The position numbers were made by a program, and so were the translations under genes. Shown piece by piece: positions 23,362 to 36,386 of a stretch of DNA of 64,000 nt. Every line of letters begins with the position of its first letter. The stretch's first letter is position 1. Source of the DNA: Melanocharis versteri (Eukaryota; Chordata; Aves; Passeriformes; Melanocharitidae). The DNA lies in contig VZTG01005248.1 in NCBI GenBank assembly GCA_013397845.1, forward strand, positions 1,549,028 to 1,613,027, given 5' to 3'. Below the pieces are notes generated by a model. The model worked only from the letters and a program-made list of their open reading frames with translations, searched no databases and had not been told where the DNA came from.

Positions 23362-26300
23362 GAGAAAATAGCAGACTGTGTATAAAAAGTAAATCAGAAA
23401 TTCCTTTTAATCTTTTACTATAAAACCATATGGCAACTTATATTTCAGGGAATAAATGTACCATTGACTGAACTGGAAAATGTACTTCTATGAGCAGGGT
23501 GTTTTTAATCACTTCTCATGCCTCAATCTTTACCATCTACTACTGGCCATTGGATCAGTGGCTGGAGAGTGAGCTGACAAGATAATTAGATAATTTCTCT
23601 TGTCTACAGTTGCAATAGTGGAACAATGACCCTCTAGACCTGACACTGGTGAGGAGACCTTAAATCCATGTCTCTAGGCCTGCTTGTTTTGTTTTGCTCT
23701 GAAACTTTACTTCAGGGCTCAAAAATGAAGGGAGAAGAGTTAGATTTGTCTTTAAAGCATAATTATGTGGTTTTTTCAGATATTCAGTAACTTTTTACTC
23801 AGTTCCAGGATATATGCTTGTCCTGTGCAGCTGTGTCTGTGAGCGAGAAAAGCTTTAAAAAATTGAATACTTGAAGGCATGTATTATAGGATACAAAAAA
23901 GTCTTGCTTTAAGATTGATTATTCCTACTTATTTTCCAAACAGAAGTAAATCAAAAATCTATTCTACATTGGTCTATGAAAGGCATAGCAGTATGAAATT
24001 TAGTAGAAAGTTTTAAGCTGTATGATATTCTTTTAAACTTTTTGAGATGTGCATGTATAAGAAACCAAAGAAATCAAATGAACACAATTATTTAGAGTAT
24101 TGTTGCTGAGTGCCTTGGCAATGCTGTTTATTTTTTGGAAGTATATGTATTACTTTCTGTCAGCTAATACTTTAAAAATAAGAAGAAAGGACTTGTTATC
24201 AGTACAAGAGCCTGAATTGCACTTGACAAATTGTCTCCAGTCAAATATTTTTTATAGGAGATAATTGGAAGAAGTCATTTTAAGTCTCAGTAGCTGTATC
24301 AAACTGAGGGCTACTTACAAAAATATCCTTACCCTGTAGCTGGAGGAATAAGCAGTAGTATATATATGACAGTTTGAGCTAAGATGAAGTGTGCTTCTAC
24401 TTCAACTATAACACAAATGGGAATAGCAGGTACAAGCTCTGTACTACATGCCAGAAGTAAAGTATCTTGAAAAGCTATACTGAATACTGATAAAACATTC
24501 TCAGCACAAAAATGAGATGCAAAGCAAGCAGGAGGAGGCTTGTTTAGGCAAAAATAAAAGTAGAAAGAAGAAAATGCGTTCTTCTGTTTCTCATCTAATG
24601 ATTTCAGTCCATAGTAAAGAGGTTAATTGAGCACACTCTATTGATGGTCAGACTTTAAACTTCAGGAGCTTTAACTTAGGCAGGTAACTTACGGATAAAT
24701 TTTAGGATATAATTGAAAAGATCCTCTTTAATTCCTTGAATAACCAGAAGAGACAGATGCCTTTGAAGACCTCAACAGGGACAGTCTTTCTGCCTAAGTG
24801 TTCAACTATATGCAGGCACAACCTTTTTTTTATTGATTTTCAAAGGCATCTTCTCTCCAGTGGCTATTGACATTTTATTCAAGAGCATTGCTTTTCTCCA
24901 CTACCATCTACATTTTAGGCATAAGAGCATTGACAGAGCCATGCAGGTTAGTCAAGAAAACTCACCACGCATTGTTAGTGGAACCAGAGCAAATAGATTG
25001 GTGCAGAGACATACAGTTAGTACCTATCCCAGGAATAAAAAAAATTATATGCTTATTAACTGAATAGTATTATTGGTTTCAAAAATTTTGGACCTAAATA
25101 TGTCAGACTCAACTGAAACATGACAACAAACTTGTTCAGTGTTCTTTTGTGTTGCTCCAAATACATAAAAGGCTATTGTTGTTGTGTTCCTAGGTACTAG
25201 CCAGTGAGGTAATATTTTTTCTCTCATGGCTTAAGAGCTGCAAGGAAAGAAATTACAAAAGGACTAATCAAATTAATTTATTCTTCAGAACTGCACAAGA
25301 AGAAGGCACTACTGCATACAAAAGTACAAGACTCAGGGTTGCAGACATTTTCTCAGATGGTGTATTGGTCTCGTCTCCTTGGATTGACTGTGCAAATAAG
25401 ACTTTTCTGATAATGTTTTTAGTTGATTTGAAACATATGACATATGACAAAGATTAGGTTTTGCTCTTCTCAGGAAACATACAGATGTCGAAGCACACTG
25501 GCCTAAAAGTATCCCTAACTGGGATATTTTCTGGTGTACCTATTACGTGAGAAAAGGATTCTCCAAGAGAGTTTATGTTATTGAGACAGGATGCCTTATC
25601 ACTCAAAGACGTTTTAGTGAGACAGAAGGTTTTGAACAGAAATTAGAAGTGAGAGAACACTAATTATTTTCAGAACAGAAATGAATAAAGAGAGTAATGA
25701 GAAAGCTGTACAGGCTGAAGTGAATTTTTGAGCATGGGTACAGTCTTCTGTGAATAAATGCAGGGCTTAGCCTCAAGTTGCATCAGATCAACACAACTTA
25801 TAACACTACATTTGTTACTAAAATTTCATGTAGTTGTGCAGCCTGGGGAAAGAATACACAGGAGAAAACATTCAAAGAAATACATAGCTTATGTAATTTT
25901 TCCACCCTATAAAAACAGTTTCAGGAGGTTTAATTCTTCAACTTTAGCTTTTGCTTGAAACATTTTCTGGAATCTTGTCTACATAGTATTTAACACAACT
26001 ATTAAGCAAGCACCTGGCTGGCAATTATTTCTTCATTCTGAAACAGTTGCTTTGGATTTAAAGACATTTAAACTGGTAATTGCTAGGATCACTTTCATTA
26101 CATCTTCCATGTTAATGACAAAATAGATAGCCTAAATATTTTAGAAATGGACTGTATAATAAATCAAAGGTAGCTATTAAGGAACAGTTGTTTAAATCCA
26201 TGAAGATGCTTTCTCCAGTTGTGCCATCTCTTGTTTGCAGGGGAATTCTGTGTTTGGAAAATTAATGTGGTGAGTTCTTTGGGTAGAAAGAGATCTGTCT

Positions 26301-27159
26301 GTCTTAGATGCCTGTCACCAAAATTCCAAGTGCTTAGGAGTTGGTTAACAACCTAGGCTGTTAGGTTATTAACCTAAAAACAGGTTAAGTACTTTTCAAG
26401 GTACAAATTCCATATGCTATGAGTATAGGGAACGAGGGGAAATACAAATGTTTCCATTCTCTTGGAGTTCAGTCTGCTTAGACTTTGAGGAACAATCTTA
26501 CAAAGGGAAATACTGCTGTTTCAGGGACGTTGTCTGCTCTCTAGTTACACAGGGGAATCATCTAAGGGTAGTGTAGCCAGAAGGTCATGAGACATCTTCA
26601 CTGAAAGCCACTCTGTAGTCCAAAATGCAAGAATCATATTGACAGCAGAGACATCAGTGGCAAGGACACCTAACTGGATACACCTCATGTTTTTCCTGGA
26701 ACAGGTAAGTGTTTCCTATCAGAACAGTATTAATAAAGAAATAAAGGTGTTTTAGGCATACAGAGTACAAGTGAACACCTTCCCAAGTTCTCTCCTTCCT
26801 TGCCTGCTGACTGCCTCCAACATATTAGAAACTAGGATTTCTTCCTGGGATGTAAGACTATGCTCAGGCGGGCGTTCTTCGGTTGGTCAGAGGAGATTGA
26901 AACTGCATTCACAATACAATTTATTTGCCTGAATGTCTACCCTCCTTAGTCCCTTTTTGCTGTGGGTGTGTTGGATGACTGAATCTTTCACTGAAAAGAT
27001 GATTGCACATCATATCACATGACCAACTTCACATATATGCAGTGAAATTTATATGGTGAAAAGTACAAATAGAATCCCAAGTTGTCATAAACAAAGAACT
27101 GAATGAATCTTTGTTTTCTTTGATAAAAGAGACCAAAAAACTAACTCAGGCAAAAAAAA

Positions 27160-27239
27160 CCCCAAAAACTAAAAATCCCCAAAACCCCCAAAATCCCCAA
27201 AACAGCAAAACCCCAAACCAAAACAATGACAAAAACCCC
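27160..27239 (-). repeat. CCCC/AAAA simple repeat, G-quadruplex candidate on minus strand
   Basis: Six tracts of four or five C (27160-27163, 27177-27180, 27185-27189, 27195-27198, 27211-27214, 27236-27239) are separated by A-rich spacers. The minus strand therefore carries GGGG tracts with T-rich loops of 4-13 (up to about 21) bases. The central three tracts have loops of only 4 and 5 bases. Confidence 0.75.
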
Positions 27240-29640
27240 AAACTCACCCTTCCAACAGCCAGATCACCACCACAAAACCCTGTGTACCTCTTTTAATACT
27301 TAGATTACATCTCAAAAAGCATGGTATTGCTGCATAATGTAGTTCTTTTTTCCAGTACTGTTATGTCTTGAGGTGATACTACTAGCATATTGACAAGTGG
27401 ACTTAGGGGGGGCTATTACAAGAAGTTTAGTATTCTACTCTAAAACCTTCAGATTTGGTTTCAATTGTAGGAAATCCTTAAGGTAACCTACCAGGAGACT
27501 TTGAAGAGCAGTTAAGAATGTTTTAAGGCTGATTGAGTTGAAGAGTAAACTTTTCATTACTCGTAATGAAAGCACAGATAAGCCAACACAGACTCTGTAA
27601 AATCCCAACCTGAATTAATAGCATAGGCTTTTTTTGAGACAATCTTAAACTGAAAGAGAAAATAAATTTACTGTGAAGAACCAGAAGTGGAGAATATATT
27701 TTCTTACCTTATTTTCCATTTGTGAAGCTAATAGTTTTCTTCTTCCACTAGCCAACCTCACAAGCTTAACTTCTTTCTCACTTTACCACCCTCAACTCTC
27801 TCATAATTTTCATCAAGTGTATGTACATCTGAAAATTTTCTCTCCATCTCACAAGTCTGACAAGGTATTATTTTATCTGTTATAAAAGTAGGGGTGCAGT
27901 TTATCACACATCTGTCTGGAGGCTAAACATAAATAGAGGGGGAAATAATTTGATTAAGGCCTATTCAGTATCAGCTCTAGTACAGTGAATTTGGTTTTTA
28001 TTCCCATATGGAACCCAGAAGATTATTTTGGTCCTTTATGGATTGATGTAATTGCCTAATATAATACATAAGATATATTCTATATTCTTATAAAATATGT
28101 AAGATATATTCTAATTGCTTGCTTTCTAAATAATACCAACAGAGTGAAACACCTTTTTAAACCTCTTGGCTATGTTGACACATAAGCCTTTTCTGTTGCA
28201 GTTTTGTAACTTGGGACAGCCTTTCTGTGTCCCAGTGTTTATCCATTCCACCACGTTTTACTAATTGTTTTTCTTCTTTTCACTCTGGTTTTGATTCCTG
28301 TGAAAGGACTTGTGCACTAGACAGAGGTAGGCATTTGGTGGTCACTTGTAACTCATTTATGTAGGAAATTAATGAATCATTCAGTTAATATTTTATGCAA
28401 AAATATATACGTTACATAATGGCAAAACTTAAAATAGTTTTGTTTCTTTGTTTGTGGGCTGTATTATAGCTCTGAAAATCAAGATTGTTATTCAGTCTGG
28501 TTTTGTCACTCTAATTTCGTCACCATTATTTTGCTTACTTGAAAGTTTTAACTTCCAGCACTCAACCCTGTTGTTTGCTGTTCGCATTGCACCTATGTGC
28601 CACTCTTGGCATCCATGAAGTAGATCATTGACAGCAAGTTTTCCTTAAACAAAGATGTTGGTTTTAACTTGTGGGGGAAAGGAAAGGAGAAAAAATAAAT
28701 CTTAACACTAAGGTAGAGAACTTTGACTCATCTTCCTCTATTCACTAATATCATCTTTATCATACAAAAAATATTAAGGGCACTATCCAGAAATATTATA
28801 GTCTGCAAAGAATAGTCTTGTGACAGTATTGACTGAGTAAAGATAAATAATTAGCATTGCTCAACCCCTGAAAAAAAAGGCCCTTCAATCTTTCGTTTAC
28901 CTAACTAAATTGGTTTTACAGTTCCAGATGTCTAGATTTGCTACAAAAAGGGAAAAAAAGAGGATGAATTTATAGAAGAGAATATGAGGAGCAGCCAGCA
29001 CAGAAATGCCTTTTCCCGAGTATTGTGTTGTAAGACATTACGATATTCATATGGTTTCAGAGGGAATAGCTTCCTTTCACAGGATATGTTTAGGCATCAC
29101 AAAAAAAAGCAGACCCTTAATTTTTTGTAAAACCTATCCCTGACCTCTTGAAGCTTTACTGGGTTTGTTGGAATACAATCAAGATAAGGAAAAATTAATG
29201 CAATCCCATGCCAGTTCCATTGTGCAAAAAATGTTTATCATAGGCTTCCTTGGTGACAAAAACATAAATTGGAAATATGTACCAGTGGACGTAAGCTACC
29301 TGTTGCTACTGCAGATTTTTGGTCAAGCCTCAGCAGGTTAACAGCTGTCCAACGTGTGCATGAACTTACTTCCAGTTCACTGGAACCAGAATTCTATACT
29401 TGAGAAATACCCTCAATAGTAACTCCGCATGAGCACATCAAAAGAGAGGTGACTGGCAATGTTGCCGTGGCAGAGCTTTTACCCATCAAAGCTTAAATGC
29501 TCCTTTGCCTCCAGTCAGACACTGCCCTGACTTCTCTGACTGCTGCTTGTCTCCAGTGTAGCCACGAGACTTGAATGGAAGATACTAAAGCAAAAGTCAG
29601 ATGCTTTTGCTGATGAACCAGCAAACAACACAGTTTTCTG

Positions 29641-29679
29641 CGTGGTCCTTAGTCACTAGCTGGGGTTAAACCATGACAT
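29641..29679 (+). mobile_element. Remnant of LTR 3' end (ERVL-like family)
   Basis: A 39-bp piece matches only the terminal segment of the LTR family seen at 2856-3412, including AGCTGGGGTTAAACCATGACA. The upstream LTR body is absent. It is either a deletion remnant or a truncated copy. Confidence 0.6.
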
Positions 29680-31738
29680 CCTGTCTATCGAATATGCTTT
29701 TAAACACAATTTTCTTATCTGGTGGATATAAATGCATTCCGTTATATGACCTTTCACTTTTTTTTTTTTAACTGAAATTCTTTAATTAGATAATCTAATT
29801 ATGAGACTCTGATAGACTCTTTTGCTAAGTAGAACTCCCATTCAAATATGATACGCCATAACTTGCCAGAATCAAAGAGGAACTTGAATTTGACTTTTCG
29901 ACTTTTCAAACATCAGTCTGATCATTATGGATTTCTTCAAAATATTACATCACAGATACTCTGGATTTATTATTTTTAAAGTCATAACAATATTCCTAAT
30001 TTCTTACCAATAAAATTATGTCTATAATCTGTTAAAACTCAAGTCAGTGTGTCATATCTGCTAAATATTTGTTTTTTTGCTTACAATTCTGTACTTCAAA
30101 TTTATGTTTTATATTACCTGAATTTAGAAATAATGAGAATAAAACTGCAGTATGTACTTTCTTACTGGAAGTTGTATTTCATATAAATATTTCATACCAA
30201 TTGTTGCATATAGGCCTAAAATTTCTGCATGCATTGTTCCAAGATCACTTTCTAGAACAGATCTTCATTTCAACATGTTTCATTCTTTTCCTCTCTCTTC
30301 TACATTCAGTTGGGGAAAAAAGGTTGCCGTACTGGCCTAACTTTTCTGGTTTTAGTCCTGATATTTGTCACACACAAATGGCTTTTTTCCTGTGTAATAC
30401 ATTATAAAAAGATGCCATCTGCAACATGAAATTCACCTAGTTATGAAGACTAAATCTGTAGTGTGCGAACTAACAAATGCCCTCGTTGCTTTTGCAAATA
30501 TTTCTTATGCTTTCTATATTAAGAGAACACTTCTGTCAGAGACTGAACATGCTTTTGAATCATTTTTGCATGCCCAGAACTGGATTTCAGTGCTTTTACC
30601 TCACACCATGGAAGACTCCAGGAAGGTTATCTGCTACCACACAAATTTTCCAGAATTATATTCACGTTTGTAAATCATACATCTAGAGCAGTCTTCTCAG
30701 TCTCTCTGCTAACTTCTTTTCTATAACCGTCACTTTCATCTGAGGATATCCTTTTAATGGTGATCCCTGACAATATTGATCACATGTATAGAAACAAAGC
30801 ATTTGGCAAGTATGCATTAGAGTTTGAGACAATTTCGTCATTGTGAATACTGATGGTAAATTTAGATTAAGATTTAGAGAGAGAAAGTGTATAGTAGAGG
30901 TCCCCAGTAATTACAGAGTCGCCTCAAGAACTTGTTTACAAGCATCAGTTAGAAACATCCATTATCTGATGCCTAAAATGTGGATGTCAGTCTTTATCTG
31001 AAAGATTTCTAGATATGCTATTTCTTATCTTGTACTAGACTATATCCTCAGGTGGAAGATAATGAGAAATGTGAGCCAGGGTTTACAATTAAATTTACGG
31101 AGCCCTCATAACTGAGCTCTGATCATAACAAAAATAAAGTAATAAATACTAGCAGCCAGAAAGAAAACAAAGATCTGAATGTGTGAGGGAAGTTATAAAC
31201 TCTCCTTGTATTCACCATCACTTCTATATTTGGAGGAGTGATCTTTAGAAATTTCTGTTGCTCCATGTATGGATTTTATTCTCGTGGAAACCAGAACACT
31301 TGTGGGAAAATGTAATTTGAGCATTAGCCATGGCATGCAGGCAGACATGGGAGATTGAAAGTGCTCCTTGTTATCTCAGCATAAATTCCCATTGTTTTAG
31401 CTGAGACTTAATGTTTATTTCAGAAAGCAAACAACTCATGCAAAGAAGCAATTCTGAAGTAAAAAAAAAAATGTTCTGAAAGCACAACACTTCCATATGA
31501 CCATCTAAAATATCCAATTACCTGAGTCAGTCAGATGATGCAAAGTCTGCCTTCTTATAAAACATGTTGAACTCCACACTCATACTGGATCATATTCATA
31601 CAGAGACAGGTTTGCAGAAGGCAAAGTGTTAGCATCAATGGTATTACAGATTTAACACTGTGCCATAATCACGTGAATATGAAACATGCATTTTTGACAG
31701 GCATCTTAAAACATCTGTGAGATCCAGTAATAATATGT

Positions 31739-31780
31739 ATCATTCTATCAATCTATCATTCTATCTATCTTTTTTTTTTT
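31739..31780 (+). repeat. Short (ATCT)n microsatellite and T tract
   Basis: ATCATTCTATCAATCTATC-type units followed by about ten T. It is imperfect and short. Confidence 0.75.
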
Positions 31781-31959
31781 GCCTTTTGCAAAATTGCCTT
31801 TTATAGCAATTGGAAAATGCTCAAAGGAAATAGACAATGATTCCAAATCAGAGAAGTTTTCATTGACTTAACATTTGCTTTCTTACCCTTCCTATACCCT
31901 AAGGAAATATAAGGCAAACTCAGCAAATTCAACTGCTTCTTTAGAAGCAGCTGATAATC

Positions 31960-32753
31960 CAGTCCTACAATTCAAGACCCCAACAAATTGGAGAAATGGA
32001 CTGGTAGGAAAATCATGGACTTCAACAAAAGGAATTATGAAGTCCTGTATCTCAAGGGTAATGATCTCACTAGCAGGTGCAGGCTGAGGAAGCCTGGCTG
32101 AAAAGTAGCTCTGCAGGAAAGGACCAGGGATTTGGGTGGACAACAAGTTGACCACAAGTCAGCAATATGCACCTGTGGCAAAGATTAGCTCCTGCATGTT
32201 AGGCTACAATAGGTTGCCAGCAGGTTGAGGGAGATGATCCTTCCCCTCAGCTCAGTCCTGGTGAGAAACACCTGGGGTGGTATGTCCGGTGTGGGCTCTG
32301 AGTACAGGAGAGACGTGGACACATTGGATTGAGTCCAGTGAAAGCCCATGAAGGTCTCTTCATGGAACATCTGCCATATGGGGAAAGGCTGAGAGAGCCA
32401 AAGGAGATAAGACTCTGGGGCAATTTTATCCATGTATATAAAAGCTTGATGGGAGACTAAAAATTAAAGAGCCAGAGTCCCCTCAGTAGTGCTCAGTGAA
32501 AGAACAACAGGTATTAGACACAAAATGAAATACAAACAACATCCACTTTTTTAGTCTGAGTGTGATCAAACCCAGGAATAAGTTGGCCAAGGAAGTTGTG
32601 GGGTCTTTACTTTTGGAAATGTTCAAGACCAGATCAACCAATAGTGAACACACTGCTCTAGCAGACCCTGTTTTGAGGAAGGATGTTGGAGCACACGATC
32701 TCCAGAGGTCCTTCCCACTCTCAACAACCCTGTGATTCTTTGATTTTATGGTT
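31960..32753 (+). mobile_element. CR1 LINE, end of pol plus 3' region
   Basis: About 790 bp of an older CR1 subfamily. It shows GAGAAATGGACTGGTAGGAA, the later RT 'aagGACCAGGGATTTGGGTGG' context (near 32121), ACAACAAGTTGACCACAAG, GGTTGCCAGCAGGTTGAGGG (near 32212), GGGGAAAGGCTGAGAGAGCC (near 32380), AGGAAGTTGTGGGGTC and the tail GATCTCCAGAGGTCCTTCCC, ending TGTGATTCTTTGATTTTATGG. Frameshifts and gaps are frequent. ORFs 31875-32087 (+) and 31892-32433 (-) are fragments of, or antisense to, this repeat. Confidence 0.9.
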
Positions 32754-35730
32754 CTTAAGTTTGCTATCTCACTAAAGTTTTACTGAAGTTTTAATGCATT
32801 ATTCTGGAGAATTCTCTCTTCCTATACTTATTTTTCTGATAGTTTCTGTTCTGTGAATGGTTCACTGAATGAGTTTATTCTGCTCCCAGAACAGATGAGT
32901 GTAAGTCTTAAAATGAGATTTGCAGTATGTGAGTGGTAGTTATTGATGATGAGCTACTTATCCGCTTTTACTTTTTAATTTTCTTGATTAACTTCTTAGA
33001 AACACTTCTACGAAAGTACTACATTGTTAATAACAGAGGAAGCGAACCCCACTGACATTAGTTTCCCAAATTAAATGAATATCCATACTCTTTTTTACAA
33101 CATTCTCTGAATTCTAGTCATCTCCAAATTTTGTACTATTTTCATAAGTGGAAGGTCTTGGTTTTGCATGAAATCTGTTTCCACCAATGGGGGAAAGGAC
33201 GAGTACTAATTCTTTAGTACTTCGTCAAGTTGCGGTATGTAAAAAGGAGTCTTAGTGAAAAAGAAGGTACATATCTGTATGTGTACATTCAAACCAATAA
33301 AAGGAAAAAACAAAAAAATTGGATATTTTTTCAGCTTAATTAATAAATTCAGCTTAAATATGTTGTATGTCTTACTGTCTTTCAAGGGACACTGTGAAGA
33401 GTATTATCAAGTTATACTGCCTCTTGTTAGGAAACATTAATGTTTCCAGTGAAGATATGGACTCTCCAGGAAGAATATTAGAAATTATTGCAAGGACTCA
33501 ATAATTGGTTTTCCTCTTTTTTAATTTATTTTTTTTAAGGCCCTTCACAGAAACAGAGTAAGGATAAAATAAAGAGTAAAGGTAAATAAAATGTTACTTT
33601 GAATCTACAGGAGACTTTGCGGTATTTTCTCTTTTAACCTTCCTGATCTCCTATACTACGATCTATGCTGAAGCTGCTGAAAGTAACATTTCTTAAATTT
33701 GCTTTAATAACCACTATTTAAAGAGAGCCCCTCACAAATATTTTGCAAATACAGATCTGTCACAGCTATAATCAAATTTAAAGATAAAAGGTTATTGCAT
33801 TAATCCAGTCTAAGACTTCGTAGAAAAATAAATCCAGTGAACTCATTCAAGACACTATGCTGCATAACATCTGCATTAAAAGCATGAATTAAACATGTGA
33901 CACCAACGGAATTATAAGACTAAGATGAATATGTAAGCAGAAGCAGCCATGGTTGTTTAAAGTTTTACAGAGTCTAAATTGCAAAGTCATTTCCATAGTG
34001 ATGAAATCAAAGTGAAAAAAAACCCAAAACCATGAAGGCTTCATTTTTTTCAGTTTGTGTCTATTTTTTTAATCTTTTTTTAATCTTTCCCTTGCTAAAA
34101 GCAACTCTCTGTATTTCTTTTCACAAAAGGGAAAAGGATATGATACTTATCTAAAACGTCAAAGTGATTTATATAGTAAGTTGTGAGTTATACAATAAGT
34201 TTTGTAAGTTACAAGTGCCATTCCTAAACATGCAGGTTTCATATAATGTCTGTATCTCCTAAAAGATAAGTGAATCACTTGAGAAAACTGATTTGCATAT
34301 TTGAAGAAATATTTAATTACACACTATCTGAAAAGCAGAATATATTTAATATGTTGGTAATCTCAAATCAAAGAGATTAAGCTTAGTTTCTAGTGTTAAA
34401 TTTCCATATGTTTATCTAGAAATAATTTATGCCTATGATCGAGAAAGTTTGAGTTCTATTTTCAAGGCAGACAGAGGGATGTGATCCTTTTCCATTACTC
34501 ATCTAAAACTGTTCAGGCATTCTGTATATATACATTAAGACTTAGAAGAGACTAACTAAACTGGAAACCACAGTTACACATATTTAACAGATGTCAAAAT
34601 GGAGAAGTGACTTACAAAAAGTGAACAATAAGTCTATGCTAAACCAGGAAATTGGCCTCCAGGATGAGTTCGAAGCCCCATTTCAAGCATATCTCAGAAG
34701 CAATTTACAAATCTAATCTCTTTTGTCACCAATTGGCTCACACATATTCTTATTTTAAGCTACCCAAACTTTATTACATTTTTTATATGAAAGGATTAGG
34801 TAGTGAGATCATTGTTTGCTTTACTTTCCATCTGAACCAAAATAATTATAAAAATTCAGTTCACACTTCTCCATAAAACTGTATGAAGGATCGTAGCTCA
34901 AGTATTTTGCTCTCTACATACATAGAGAAATCTACCTTCAGTTAAATTAACTAAAACTTCAGAAGTACACAGATCAAAGGTATAATCTTCAACTCATTTA
35001 ATAAATTCTATTCTTTTTCTTGTTAACTATACATATTGGCTTGCATGAAAATAGAGACTCCAATGGATGAAGAAGATTTATTTTTGTAATTTTAAAATTT
35101 TAACATGATTAAAGCAGAAATGAATAGAAATAGCACTGGTACTTAGGTCAAAGACAAAGAAAAATGAGTCTGTTGGTTATATATGTTAGAACAGAATAAT
35201 ATTTTCTTACTCATAAGACAGTACATTATTTAAATTAGCACTACTTTATTGTAATATTTACCATTTCTTAATGCATGTTTGAAAAAAAATTCAGTTTTAA
35301 TATTACAGATTGTTTCCTATGTAGCTCTACAAGTAATCTCTGAAATGCCCCTTCTTACCTTGCTCCAGTTTTACCTGATCTACAGGGCCTACAGTCCAGC
35401 AGATTTCTTCCTGGGACCCAGCTGAACTCCGTGCATCTTCTCGGGGTCCAGATTCACCGTGTTCTACTGCAGGTTTTAGAATTACTTCCTCTGAACTACT
35501 TTTTAAGTAAATTGAATTTATGTTTTTTAGTCTTCAGTTAAGACAATTTGAGAAGAGTTTATTCTTCCAGATCTAAAATATAATTAAACATATACCTCTA
35601 TTAACTTGTTATTTGTTTTCATTAGCTAATTTTTTTTAACTTCCACCTAGAATTCAAGGTATGATCAGAAACACTGTATCCTTGTCAAAATATCGCATAT
35701 TCTGCTGACTTTCAGAGAACAGTCCTGTAT
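32754..35730. other. AT-rich non-genic DNA, nothing recognised
   Basis: No gene, LTR or CR1 tail was found. Several T- and A-rich runs occur (for example near 33515-33538 and 34045-34085). Confidence 0.55.
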
Positions 35731-36386
35731 TAGGACTTGGGGTGCTGATGGATAAGAGGCTGAGCACAAGCCTACAATGTGTGCTTGAAACCCAGAAATC
35801 CAACCGTGTCCTGGGCTGCATCCAAAGCAGTGTGGGCAGCAGGGCGAGGGAGGGGATTCTGCCCCTCTGCTCTGCTCTGGTGAGACCCCACCTGCAGGGC
35901 TGCATCAGCTCTGGAGTGCCAGCACACGAAGGAGCGAGTCCAAAGGAGCCACCAAGTTGATCAGAGAGATGGAGCACTCTCCTATAAGGAAAGGCTGGGA
36001 GAATTGGGTTTCTTCAGCCTGGAAAAAAGAAGGCTTTGGGGTGACCTAATTGTGGCCTTGCAGTACCTGAAGGCGCCTACAAAAAACATGGAGAGAGATT
36101 TTTCACAAGAGCATGCAGTGACAGGACAAGGGAGAACACCTTCAAAGTGAAAGAGGGCAGGTTTGTATCAGATACTAGGGAAAAACCTTTACTGTGAGGG
36201 TGGTGAGGCACTGGAACAGGTTGCCCAGAGAAGGTGTGGATGCCTCACCCCTGAAAGTGTTCCAAGTTGGATGGAGCTCTGAGCAACCTGATCTAGTGGA
36301 AGGTGACCCTGCCCATGGCATGGGGGTTGGAATGAGATGCTCTTTATGGTCCCTTCCAACCCAAACCATTCTGTGATTCTATGATT
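35731..36386 (+). mobile_element. CR1 LINE, end of pol plus complete 3' tail
   Basis: A well-preserved + strand copy of about 655 bp. The first 200 bp still read as the pol C-terminus (GVLMDKRL...SALVRPHLQGC context, frame 35742-35960). It continues through GAAAGGCTGGGAGAATTGGG, TTCAGCCTGGAAAAAAGAAG, AGTGACAGGACAAGGGAG, GGAACAGGTTGCCCAGAG, GGTGACCCTGCCCATGGC and TTTATGGTCCCTTCCAACCC to the tail TTCTGTGATTCTATGA. A short deletion lies within the TTCCAAGTTGGATGG segment. Confidence 0.94.

Larger units (their letters stand above)
21962..31959. other. Ten-kilobase repeat-poor, gene-free interval
   Basis: I recognise no gene, CR1, or LTR longer than 40 bp in this span. It holds a 17-bp tandem pair (23328-23361), a small inverted repeat (26361-26377), a C4-tract region (27160-27239), a 39-bp LTR-end remnant (29641-29679) and a short ATCT microsatellite (31739-31780). 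All ORFs are under about 115 codons and unrecognised. The lack of interspersed repeats contrasts with both flanks and may mean old sequence under some constraint, or simply diverged repeats that I cannot see. Confidence 0.5.
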
